Assembly: GCA_029245525.1 (NCBI GenBank)
Contig: JAQWPD010000041.1
Location: 1-58,677 of the forward strand
Direction of reading: 5' to 3'
Source of the DNA: Gammaproteobacteria bacterium
GTDB lineage: Bacteria; Pseudomonadota; Gammaproteobacteria; Steroidobacterales; GCA-2729495
DNA: 58,677 nt
Shown here: piece by piece, positions 34,487 through 42,094 of the stretch
How positions within the stretch are numbered: the first letter of the stretch is position 1
Layout of the letters: each line of letters begins with the position of its first letter
Position numbers and translations under genes: made by a program
The notes under the pieces: generated by a model
What the model saw: only the letters and a program-made list of their open reading frames with translations
The model's database searches: none
Told to the model about the DNA's origin: nothing

Positions 34487-34849
34487 TCAAGCCTCCGCGT
34501 CTTCAGCTGCCACTTTCTTAGCAGCCTTCTTAGCAGCACCACCCTTAATGCCAGTGATTTCTACCAGTGTGTATTGCTGACGATGTGTGCCCATACGCAA
34601 ATAATTCTTACGACGCTTGAACTTAATCACATCAACTTTTTTGGTTTTACCCAGTTCGATAACCTTGGCTTCGACCTTGCCACCAGAGACCAATGGAGTG
34701 CCGATTTTAATATCAGCACCTTCACCGACCATCAGTACTTCGTCGAATGAGACCTTATCGCCTTCGGCGACCGGCAGTCTCTCAATTTGCAGAGTATCGC
34801 CTTTAGCGGCGCGGTACTGCTTACCGCCAGTTTTAAATACGGCGTACAT
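34487..34849 (-). CDS. rplU: 50S ribosomal protein L21
   Basis: L21 of 120 residues: [40 protein letters not shown], and [12 protein letters not shown]. It carries a C-terminal Ala/Lys-rich extension ([16 protein letters not shown]) of about 17 residues beyond the E. coli protein. GGAG is found 10 nt before the ATG. First gene of rplU-rpmA. Confidence 0.97.
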   Translation of the reverse strand: MYAVFKTGGKQYRAAKGDTLQIERLPVAEGDKVSFDEVLMVGEGADIKIGTPLVSGGKVEAKVIELGKTKKVDVIKFKRRKNYLRMGTHRQQYTLVEITGIKGGAAKKAAKKVAAEDAEA

Positions 34850-34970
34850 TGCTGGAATGCTCCAAAATACAAAAAAGTCTCACGGCAGAAGCGCCAGGAG
34901 ACCCCGAAACGAGGCGGAATTTTATAGAGTCAGGCGCAGTTAATCAATGGCTTGGGCTGATTCGGGCTGG

Positions 34971-35810
34971 TTATTTTACCGCTTCACCCCTATCCGCAGC
35001 CTTTGGACACCATATTTGATTGAGTTCGGCTGCAAGGCGAACGCCCGCCTGAGCCAAGCGAACATCAATTATTTGTTTAGATTCATAAATATACGAATCA
35101 CTCAATACGGCCAGGTCGCCTGATTCAGCCGGCCTGTAGTCGTAGGCAACGGCTCGCAACGCCAGTGACTCCTCCACCCAGTCGGTCGGCAGGGAATCCT
35201 GCCAAGCGGCCACCTGACCCCGCGTCAAAGCCAGCAACGCGAGCCTATAGTCCTGAACACTCTGCGATTCAGACTGCAGTAACCCGGTATCCCACACAGC
35301 GTGAAGATTGGTCTTTTTGTCGCCGAGGAACACCCGAAGCTTGTTCCCGCCCAAGTCGCTGGCATAGCCCACATGCAGTGGCTGATGCACGTCAACAACA
35401 AAATGCACCAGAAATAACATTGCCACCCGGCGCTGCTCCAAGTCACTGTCAGTGCTCGCCAGCTGATCGCGGTATCTGTATATTGCGCTCAGCACATCCC
35501 CCTTGCTGCTGCGCGGTGTATCCGCGGAGAATGGCGCATTTTCAATGTTCATGTAGTGCCAAGGGCGTGTATATGCCCATTCTTTTCGATAACGAACCTT
35601 GTCCGCCCAGCTGCCTGCAGTCGAAAATGAATAACGACCGTTTAGCACTGCCAGCTCGGTTCGCGCCGGCTCACAGAGGTAAACCTCGGCCACCTCGCCT
35701 GCCAAACGGTGCCCCAGCGAGCCGAATGCATGCGCGACCCACGGGCAGACAGCCACTGCAGGCAGAAGGACTAATGCTAAAAGTTTTACACGACCGCTCA
35801 TCATCGGCAT
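34971..35810 (-). CDS. Secreted S1/P1-type zinc nuclease
   Basis: Zinc-dependent single-strand nuclease family protein with a signal peptide ending VAHA. All expected zinc ligands of nuclease P1 can be placed: SLGH after the cleavage site, WADKVRY (Asp), WHYMNI (His), HFVVDVHQPLH (His, Asp, His) and LHAVWDTG (His, Asp). The mature N-terminal residue, itself a zinc ligand through its backbone in P1, appears to be Phe rather than the usual Trp. ATG 35810 is used; a GTG at 35819 is the alternative. It probably degrades extracellular nucleic acids for phosphate. Its start lies about 13 bp from the divergent ispB start. Confidence 0.9.
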   Translation of the reverse strand: MPMMSGRVKLLALVLLPAVAVCPWVAHAFGSLGHRLAGEVAEVYLCEPARTELAVLNGRYSFSTAGSWADKVRYRKEWAYTRPWHYMNIENAPFSADTPRSSKGDVLSAIYRYRDQLASTDSDLEQRRVAMLFLVHFVVDVHQPLHVGYASDLGGNKLRVFLGDKKTNLHAVWDTGLLQSESQSVQDYRLALLALTRGQVAAWQDSLPTDWVEESLALRAVAYDYRPAESGDLAVLSDSYIYESKQIIDVRLAQAGVRLAAELNQIWCPKAADRGEAVK

Positions 35811-35823
35811 TATTGACACACTT

Positions 35824-36822
35824 ATGCATCTCGTCCAAGAACAAAATCAGGATTTCGACCTGCGCACTATCCGCAATCAGTTGGGCAATGACTGGTTCGC
35901 AATGGATGAAGAAATAATTACCCAACTGAGCAGCGACGTTGCGCTGGTTAGCAGTGTGGCTAATTATATCGTGCAAAGCGGGGGCAAGCGCTTGCGCCCG
36001 CTTCTGGTGTTGCTTTCGGCGCGGGCCTGCGGTTACCAAGGACAACAGCATGTCCGGGCTGCGGCAATTATCGAATTTATTCACACCGCAACGTTGCTGC
36101 ACGATGACGTTGTTGATGAGTCGACCTTGCGACGCGGCCAGAACACAGCCAATGCCGTATTTGGCAGTTCGGCCAGCATACTCGTCGGTGATTTCCTCTA
36201 TTCCCGATCATTTCAAATGATGGTGCAACTCGGCCAGATGCGCATCATGGAGATTCTTGCGGAGGCCACCAATACCATTGCCGAAGGTGAAGTGTTACAG
36301 CTCATGAACTGTAATGATCCCGATACCACCGAATCCCAATACATGGAAGTTATCAAGCGAAAAACAGCGAAGCTGTTCGACGCCGGCATGCTTATTGGCG
36401 CAATCCTGGCAGATCAAACACGCAGCGTAGAAGACGCAATGAGCCTTTATGGTCGCAAGCTTGGCACTGCATTCCAACTGGCTGACGACGCACTGGACTA
36501 CAGCAGCACCAACAAAGATCTGGGCAAAAATATCGGCGATGATCTTGCCGAAGGCAAGCCAACCCTGCCATTGATTCATGCGCTTCGTAAAGGCAGTCCG
36601 GGTGAACAGGTTGCTATTCGCAATGCCATTGAAGAAGGTGGCCTCCATCAACTCGACACCATTATTGCTGCCATCGAGTCTAGCGATGCACTGGCGTACA
36701 CCATGAAGCAAGCGCAAAAATCCGCGAATGAGGCAGTAGCGGCACTCGATAAAGTTCCCGACTCACCCTTTAAAGACTCGCTTATCAGGCTTGCCCACTT
36801 TGCCGCCAATCGAAGTTATTAG
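35824..36822 (+). CDS. ispB: Octaprenyl diphosphate synthase
   Basis: Trans-polyprenyl diphosphate synthase of 332 residues that makes the isoprenoid side chain of ubiquinone. The first Asp-rich motif is LLHDDVVDESTLRRG and the second is LADDALDYSS; GGKRLRPLL marks the substrate loop. It is placed beside rplU-rpmA as usual. The N-terminus is ~15-20 residues longer than that of E. coli, and no Shine-Dalgarno is visible before the ATG. A DUF1838 gene starts 5 nt after its stop and is probably cotranscribed. Confidence 0.95.
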   Translation: MHLVQEQNQDFDLRTIRNQLGNDWFAMDEEIITQLSSDVALVSSVANYIVQSGGKRLRPLLVLLSARACGYQGQQHVRAAAIIEFIHTATLLHDDVVDESTLRRGQNTANAVFGSSASILVGDFLYSRSFQMMVQLGQMRIMEILAEATNTIAEGEVLQLMNCNDPDTTESQYMEVIKRKTAKLFDAGMLIGAILADQTRSVEDAMSLYGRKLGTAFQLADDALDYSSTNKDLGKNIGDDLAEGKPTLPLIHALRKGSPGEQVAIRNAIEEGGLHQLDTIIAAIESSDALAYTMKQAQKSANEAVAALDKVPDSPFKDSLIRLAHFAANRSY

Positions 36823-36827
36823 CAGCA

Positions 36828-37604
36828 GTGAGTAATGCTATTAATCTGCAAGAGCCCTCGCAAATTCTCAACGCGCAAGTCAAGCTGCGGGGCAGCTCGG
36901 ATGGGTCTGCAGTTATGTGGTTTATGCGCGGCACGCAGTATGGTGTAATCGATCTCGAACCCACTCCGTTTTACAACCTGTGTAACGGCAGCTTCCAGCG
37001 AATTACACAGATGGACGAAGACCTTTTCCAGATAAAAATGCTTGAATTATCGTTCTTTACCGACCTGAATACCGGAGAACCGCTGCGGCAGTTTACCAAC
37101 CCGTATAATGGAAAACTGTGTGACATGCCGAATGAGGTATTTGGTCCGAACACTGTCAGCATTAATCTTGATGGCATGCAGCCACCAGAGCACTTTCCTT
37201 TTGGCACGCTAACCTTTGACGGCGGTCTTGGTCCCGCTCACACTATCGGCGATGACCTTTGGGTTCGCGAAGAGACAAAAGTGCGAATGCGCTCAGCGAA
37301 CCCTGCCTTCGGCAACTATTTCTACAACGAAATCGTCAACTACCGCGGTAGCTTTAATGAAGTCAATGACCCCGAGGTAAAAAATGCTGCAGCAACCATC
37401 GACTATCACACGACAAGCAACTTCCGTCCGTGGATGCAGATGGCCGAACTGCAAGGCAACCTTGAGTCACAGGCAACAGGCAAAAAAATAGCCAGCGTGG
37501 AAGAGTTTCCAGCCGACTATCTGTCAAAAGCAAAAAAACTATTTCCTGAATTTATCGCAGACCCAATTGCTGTTCTCGATAGTCCACCAAAGTTTCCATC
37601 GTAA
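36828..37604 (+). CDS. DUF1838-family protein
   Basis: 258-residue protein resembling the DUF1838 family by its overall plan and motifs such as LNAQVKLRGSSDG, FMRGTQYGVI, PFYNLCNGS and TLTFDGGLGP. The usual Tat/Sec leader of many members is absent, so the protein would be cytoplasmic. The start is GTG 36828, 5 nt after the ispB stop, so it is likely translated from the ispB mRNA. Molecular function is not established for the family; I make no guess. A 203-bp untranslated stretch without a clear terminator follows. Confidence 0.72.
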   Translation: MSNAINLQEPSQILNAQVKLRGSSDGSAVMWFMRGTQYGVIDLEPTPFYNLCNGSFQRITQMDEDLFQIKMLELSFFTDLNTGEPLRQFTNPYNGKLCDMPNEVFGPNTVSINLDGMQPPEHFPFGTLTFDGGLGPAHTIGDDLWVREETKVRMRSANPAFGNYFYNEIVNYRGSFNEVNDPEVKNAAATIDYHTTSNFRPWMQMAELQGNLESQATGKKIASVEEFPADYLSKAKKLFPEFIADPIAVLDSPPKFPS

Positions 37605-37807
37605 GCCCGACATCGCTGTTTTTATCGCTACAATAAAAGCCTTAGTGAAACCACACTGCTGCTTATCGCAACTGATGCCAGCCGCAGACGTCATGCGAGT
37701 GCCATAACTCGCGATTTTCCAAGTGCCAAGTGCGGTGAGGAGAACACCGCCCTTATTTTATTATGCAATCTACTTATTTTCGTTTTATCGCAGCAGGGGA
37801 GTTTTGA

Positions 37808-38251
37808 ATGTTAAACGTCAGTTTAGGCCGGTTTATATGGACATTTGTTGTGGGTTATTTTTTCTGCAGCATGTTGAATTGGGGGATAGCTGAGTTTTTG
37901 CTCAATGATTGGGCCGCACCTTATTTCGAAGGCTTTGTGCGCTCAGGCGAAGGCGCCTCGGCCGGTATCAATATTGTCAAAATGTCGGTTGGCTTTATGG
38001 TGCCATTGTTTGTTTCGGCATGGTGGTTTTCAACCATACGGGTACCGACATCTTGGGCACTGCGCGCTATTTACGTGGGCTCTATGGTTAGCTTGGCGGC
38101 GTTTTTTGGCACTTACACGTTTATTTCTGGCTGGGGTAACGTCAATTGGTGGCCCCTGATGGTGACAGCCGTCTGTGATATGGGAAGCATTGTGCCCGGC
38201 ACCCTGTTAATTGCCTGGCTGCAGACCAAAGGTACGCACAAAGGTGTATAG
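37808..38251 (+). CDS. Small four-helix membrane protein, unknown
   Basis: 147 residues with four probable transmembrane segments (around 7-32, 56-74, 85-107 and 120-138), Trp-rich loops such as SGWGNVNWWPLM, and a short basic tail. I recognise no family. AGGGGAG lies 6 nt before the ATG, a good ribosome site. It is a single gene between the DUF1838 and pseudouridine synthase genes. Confidence 0.7.
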   Translation: MLNVSLGRFIWTFVVGYFFCSMLNWGIAEFLLNDWAAPYFEGFVRSGEGASAGINIVKMSVGFMVPLFVSAWWFSTIRVPTSWALRAIYVGSMVSLAAFFGTYTFISGWGNVNWWPLMVTAVCDMGSIVPGTLLIAWLQTKGTHKGV

Positions 38252-38363
38252 GCAATAGTTTGAAAACTGCCAATATCTACAAAATACCGGTCTTTTTTTA
38301 CTCCGCTTTGTTGCAGCTAATTGCTGCTCTATTGCGCTAGCATCAGGCTTAAAAGAGTCCGTC

Positions 38364-39215
38364 ATGAATGCACCGGAAGACCATCAGGAACAACATGTGT
38401 CAGTTGCCTCAATGGAAGACAGTCCGGTCGAACTGCTGCATCGTGCTAGCGGACTTTCCAGGCAGCGCATAAAAGCAGCAATGAGTCAGGGAGCAGTTTG
38501 GCTAACCAGAGGAAGCAATACTCAACGACTTCGTCGTGCTAAGCGCCCGCTTCTTGCAGGAGATGAACTTCACCTTTACTACGATGCAAAAATTCTTGCC
38601 GAGGCTCCCGCTGAACCAATGCTGATCTGCGACGCTAATGGCTACTCGGTATGGCGCAAACCCTATGGCTTGCGCTCACAAGGGTCTAAATGGGGAGACC
38701 ACTGCACTGTTGTACGTCAGGCCGAGCAAAAACTAAAGCCACAGCGTCCGGCATTTAGCGTGCACCGACTCGACCGTGCGGCCAACGGCCTTATTCTGGT
38801 AGCGCATTCCAGGTCTATAGCCGCTGCGCTTGCAAGCCTATTTCGTGAACGCTCCCTAGAGAAACGTTATCAGATAATTGTTTCTGGAGACTTTAGCGGT
38901 CAGCCTGATCCCATTCGAATTGAGCAAGCCCTCGACAATAAAGAGGCCATCAGCGAGGCTTCTTTTCGGCGACTTAGTGCGGATGGCATGCAGTCGTTAG
39001 TGGATGTAAGAATCGAAACAGGTCGCAAGCATCAAATTCGCAAGCTTCTGGCGTCTCTCGGATATACTATAATTGGCGACCGGTTGTATGGCAGCGGCGA
39101 AAACGATGGCGTCGACTTGCAATTGACGGCGTACCTGCTCGCATTTCGATGCCCGGTGAGCAATGAGCCTGTAGAATATCGACTGCCTGCCAAGTGGATG
39201 CCCAAGCTCGTATGA
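38364..39215 (+). CDS. RluA-family rRNA/tRNA pseudouridine synthase
   Basis: 283-residue pseudouridine synthase. An S4-like N-terminal domain (ELLHRASGLSRQRIKAAMSQ) precedes the catalytic domain with HRLDRAANGLILVAHS, catalytic Asp137, EKRYQIIVSG and ETGRKHQIRKLLASLGY. In the HRLD block most family members have T-S-G or A-S-G after Asp-x; here it is RAANG, a small deviation. The exact RNA target (RluA, RluC/D or TruC branch) cannot be set from sequence alone. It stands alone on the plus strand. Confidence 0.85.
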   Translation: MNAPEDHQEQHVSVASMEDSPVELLHRASGLSRQRIKAAMSQGAVWLTRGSNTQRLRRAKRPLLAGDELHLYYDAKILAEAPAEPMLICDANGYSVWRKPYGLRSQGSKWGDHCTVVRQAEQKLKPQRPAFSVHRLDRAANGLILVAHSRSIAAALASLFRERSLEKRYQIIVSGDFSGQPDPIRIEQALDNKEAISEASFRRLSADGMQSLVDVRIETGRKHQIRKLLASLGYTIIGDRLYGSGENDGVDLQLTAYLLAFRCPVSNEPVEYRLPAKWMPKLV

Positions 39216-39643
39216 ACCCCGTCGCAGACGACACCTAAATAACGCCCCTGACCTGGCATCGAGCGCGCTCGCGGTGCACCAACCGCATCAACCATAAGAT
39301 CCCGCGAATCTGCTTCGCCCGCTCAGAGAGGGCTGCTGCAGCCACAATCTTATTACTCACCCGCCTCAGCGGGTCAAACACACTCTGTGCTGAAAACGCT
39401 CACCGGAACAGCGGCTTAACTCGGATCAACGCCGGTTACAAACTGTTACCAATAAACGGCATCTGCTCATCGAACTGAGCGAAATCTTCACTAGTGAGTG
39501 GCTCAAAAACCGCTTTCTGCAGTCACTGCATCGCAACACTAAGGCTGTGCAACACCATTGAAATGAAACGCGATAATTTTATGTTAAATAACAAAAAATA
39601 CAGGAGCTTAATCACTGCAGCGCGTCAAGCCAAAACTAAAAAG

Positions 39644-39659
39644 TGTGAACTGCGTCACA
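39644..39659. promoter_or_regulatory. CRP-type site, perfect core TGTGA-N6-TCACA
   Basis: TGTGA ACTGCG TCACA, flanked by G and C so that the dyad is GTGTGA/TCACAC. This matches the E. coli CRP/Vfr consensus exactly in both half-sites. It lies about 135 bp before the start codon of the first VPLPA-CTERM gene. Confidence 0.65.
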
Positions 39660-39705
39660 CATTTAGAACAGGAGCAAATGCACTATGAGTTCCAGTCATC
39701 GAATA

Positions 39706-39721
39706 CGTGACACACGTCACA
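39706..39721. promoter_or_regulatory. Second CRP-type site, one mismatch
   Basis: CGTGA CACACG TCACA, one base from consensus; the inner dyad GTGAC-ACAC-GTCAC is perfect. Its centre is 62 bp, close to six helical turns, from the first site. A start site near 39755 would put this copy at about -41, the class II position. Confidence 0.6.
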
Positions 39722-39787
39722 CTATTTTGTTGATTAATTAAATAAGACGGGGCAACCCCGCGATAACAAAAACGCAGAGGAATAGTT

Positions 39788-40516
39788 ATGAACACACTCA
39801 AAGCTTGGGCCCCCCTTTTAGCGGCAATGGCGCTGTTTTCACTAGTGAGCAGTAACGCTAATGCTGCAACCGTCACCGACTGCGGCACCGATGTTTGCTT
39901 CACGTATGACAATTCCACACGGTTTGGAACGGCTAACGTCGTTCAAAACGCCATTTTCTTTACACCGTCTAATTTCAAGATAAGATCCAGAAACAGTAAT
40001 GGAACTCGGAGTAGGACCGCCACACTAAACATTACTATCGAGACAATTAACCCTGAATTTAGCATGTCTCAGTTCTTCCTCGAAGAACAAGGTGATTATA
40101 AACTGGACGGCGAATCCACATCGGTTAGTGCTGATGGCATGCTCGCTGTCACCAGTGGCTCAAAAACCTGCACCAACACTGTTAACCCGCTCTTCCCGAG
40201 TATGCCGTGCCGCTCAAGCAACCTCTTTTCATCCCCTGATCTGTTGGTGCAGGGTGCCCTTTCAGACTGGTCAGCCAGCTCATTTATCGATCTTGCGGAC
40301 GATCCAGACTGGGGCTCTGACACGAGCGTGGTAATGACTCTTCAGAACAACCTGTACGCCAGCAGCTTTGCGTTTGGTGAGATTGCGCTCATTCAAAAGA
40401 AATTTGCCGGTGTAGGCATACGCGTGATGCCTGAAGTTCCGGTTCCTGCAGCGGTATGGTTAATGGGTTCTGCTCTTGGGGTATTGGGTATGATTCGTCG
40501 CCGCAGAACCAAGTAA
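39788..40516 (+). CDS. VPLPA-CTERM-type exported protein 1
   Basis: 242-residue exported protein. A signal peptide ends near SNANAA; the C-terminus has the sorting signal VPVPAAVWLMGSALGVLGM followed by RRRRTK, the VPLPA/PEP-CTERM plan (Pro-rich motif, helix, basic end) processed by exosortases in biofilm-forming bacteria. The body is Ser/Thr/Asn rich with Cys pairs at about 37/42 and 128/138. Function is unknown; such proteins are usually surface or matrix components. First of three tandem members, and the one placed next to the CRP-like sites. Confidence 0.85.
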   Translation: MNTLKAWAPLLAAMALFSLVSSNANAATVTDCGTDVCFTYDNSTRFGTANVVQNAIFFTPSNFKIRSRNSNGTRSRTATLNITIETINPEFSMSQFFLEEQGDYKLDGESTSVSADGMLAVTSGSKTCTNTVNPLFPSMPCRSSNLFSSPDLLVQGALSDWSASSFIDLADDPDWGSDTSVVMTLQNNLYASSFAFGEIALIQKKFAGVGIRVMPEVPVPAAVWLMGSALGVLGMIRRRRTK

Positions 40517-40583
40517 CTGCAAAATATCCCTAGGCATCTAACCGTCTTTTCTGGTGTAACGTAAGCCGTCGAGGAATAAAAAA

Positions 40584-41198
40584 ATGAGAAAAGTTAATCT
40601 TAAAATATTCTTCCTCTGCCTTTTTGGGGCCGCGTTGCAGGCTAATGCGGCCACCGTGAGCCGCGAATTTAGCGGCAATGATTGCTCAGGCTATTTCGGT
40701 ACCGGGTTCGACTCTTGCGCTGTGTTTGTGTATTCAGGCGATGAGAAAATTGAGCTGTCTCCAGTCATCGCTAAGTTCAATGAGGGCTTTTCTCTGAGCG
40801 ACGCCAATTCCACACTGTTTCCAAGTGTTGATGGCACAGAGTTTAATTTTAATAGTCTGTCGTCGGGAAACAAAACAGGCACTTGGGATTACACAGCAGG
40901 CGTTGACGACCCTGGTGTACGCTATTGGTCGGCAAAAGCCGGCCCTAAGTTCTTGTTGTTTTGGGAAGTAGCAGACGCGGCTGTACAAACTGGCGGCGCC
41001 TGCGATGTGCCCGATGTTTACACCCTAAATTGCCTAAATATAGCGCTTGCGGTTGACACGGGTGACTGGACTACGCCGAACAATAAAAGCCTGTCACACA
41101 TTACCTTTTACGATACAGCGGTGGTGCCGCTGCCTGCAGCTGCCTGGCTGTTCGGATCGGGTTTAGGACTGCTGGGTTGGATGCGCCGTAAACCCTAG
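40584..41198 (+). CDS. VPLPA-CTERM-type exported protein 2
   Basis: 204 residues: signal peptide ending LQANAA, a Ser/Gly-rich body with several Cys, and the sorting tail VVPLPAAAWLFGSGLGLLG plus MRRKP. Canonical VPLPA wording. GAGGAA precedes the ATG. It follows protein 1 by 67 nt with no terminator between, so cotranscription is likely. The body shares no obvious similarity with protein 1 beyond the tail, but the general Ser-rich beta-type composition is alike. Confidence 0.87.
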   Translation: MRKVNLKIFFLCLFGAALQANAATVSREFSGNDCSGYFGTGFDSCAVFVYSGDEKIELSPVIAKFNEGFSLSDANSTLFPSVDGTEFNFNSLSSGNKTGTWDYTAGVDDPGVRYWSAKAGPKFLLFWEVADAAVQTGGACDVPDVYTLNCLNIALAVDTGDWTTPNNKSLSHITFYDTAVVPLPAAAWLFGSGLGLLGWMRRKP

Positions 41199-41284
41199 TC
41201 CAGATAGGTAATGCGGCAGATCATATCGATCTTTAGAAAAGTGCGCACACAGAAAAATGAAGGTTATAAGTAAAGGCAAATCAA

Positions 41285-42019
41285 ATGGGTCGATTAACAA
41301 CATCAAAATTAGAGGCTTATGCTGATAACGCCGGCGCTCGAGTTCTTGCATGCAGCTCACTATTGTCGTCGCTTGCCCTAATGGCTTCACTGCTTCTTAT
41401 GCCTCTTGGCAATGCTAATGCGGCTTCAGTTTATTACACCTTCGCAGGTATCGTCGACCAGGCTAAATTTGATTCTGCTGATTATGGCTTTAGTGTAGGT
41501 GACGTTATCAGGGGAACGATCAGAATTGATGCTACAGACACTCCCTACTCGAGCGCCTCAAATAAAAATGAATACCGAGATAACTCACTGTTCGTTCGAT
41601 TTACAGTGGAAACGGCTGCGGGGGTCTTGCTCTATAGTTCAGGCACGCCGGCTGATGATATAAAGCTAAAACTCGAAAACAATAGAAGCGGTAAAGATAA
41701 ATTTGAATTTGAAGATAAGTCTTCACGAGCTGCGGTTACCAGAAGCGGTGGCTACAGCAGTGCTTTCGAGAAACTAAAAATTAAGCTGGAAAATGACGAC
41801 GAAAATGCTATCAACTCTGCAGTCCCGTACGGGGATGCTGATATGAGGCTTTTGGATTGGCCCGATAAGGCAGAATTTGAGCTTAGGTTCGACTCAGGCA
41901 GCGAAGATGTTAAGTTACAAGGAGACCTCTCTGCCTTTGTTGTACCGGTTCCCGCCGCAGTATGGCTGTTCGGTTCAGGCTTAGGCCTGCTGGGCTGGAT
42001 GCGCCGCAAGCCAGCTTAA
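41285..42019 (+). CDS. VPLPA-CTERM-type exported protein 3
   Basis: 244 residues with a long N-terminal leader (about 47 residues, cleavage near GNANAAS) and the sorting tail VVPVPAAVWLFGSGLGLLG plus MRRKPA, almost identical to the tail of protein 2. The body is Lys/Glu/Asp-rich and lacks the Cys pairs of its neighbours. The ATG at 41285 has AAAGG at 6-7 nt. A terminator closes the trio. Confidence 0.85.
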   Translation: MGRLTTSKLEAYADNAGARVLACSSLLSSLALMASLLLMPLGNANAASVYYTFAGIVDQAKFDSADYGFSVGDVIRGTIRIDATDTPYSSASNKNEYRDNSLFVRFTVETAAGVLLYSSGTPADDIKLKLENNRSGKDKFEFEDKSSRAAVTRSGGYSSAFEKLKIKLENDDENAINSAVPYGDADMRLLDWPDKAEFELRFDSGSEDVKLQGDLSAFVVPVPAAVWLFGSGLGLLGWMRRKPA

Positions 42020-42044
42020 CTTAGCCTGACAATCTTTCAGAAAC

Positions 42045-42067
42045 CCCAGCCCAGTGCTGGGTTTTTT
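42045..42067 (+). terminator. Intrinsic terminator after VPLPA-CTERM trio
   Basis: CCCAGC (42045-42050) pairs with GCTGGG (42056-42061) around CCAGT, followed by six T. On the opposite strand the T-run is short, so protection of the RND gene end is weaker. Confidence 0.85.
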
Positions 42068-42094
42068 ATGCCCGTAAAAAAATCACTGTCGCTT

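Larger units (their letters stand above)
39216..39787. promoter_or_regulatory. 572-bp control region before the VPLPA-CTERM genes
   Basis: No convincing gene is present. The region contains a hairpin ACCCGC/GCGGGT (39359-39374) without T-run, two CRP-like sites (39644-39659 and 39706-39721), a short -10-like TAAATA near 39739-39744, and a small CGGGG/CCCCG hairpin (39748-39760) in the predicted leader. GAGG lies 8 nt before the ATG at 39788. Confidence 0.6.

Noticed and set aside
39494-39688. 64-codon frame before the VPLPA genes
   Set aside because: It overlaps the first CRP-type site, lacks a good ribosome site, and shows no recognisable domain or signal peptide.
39493-40167. Repeated 15-mer AGTGGCTCAAAAACC near 39496 and 40153
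   Set aside because: Only two copies, one inside coding sequence, with no extended similarity around them; chance is the simplest explanation.
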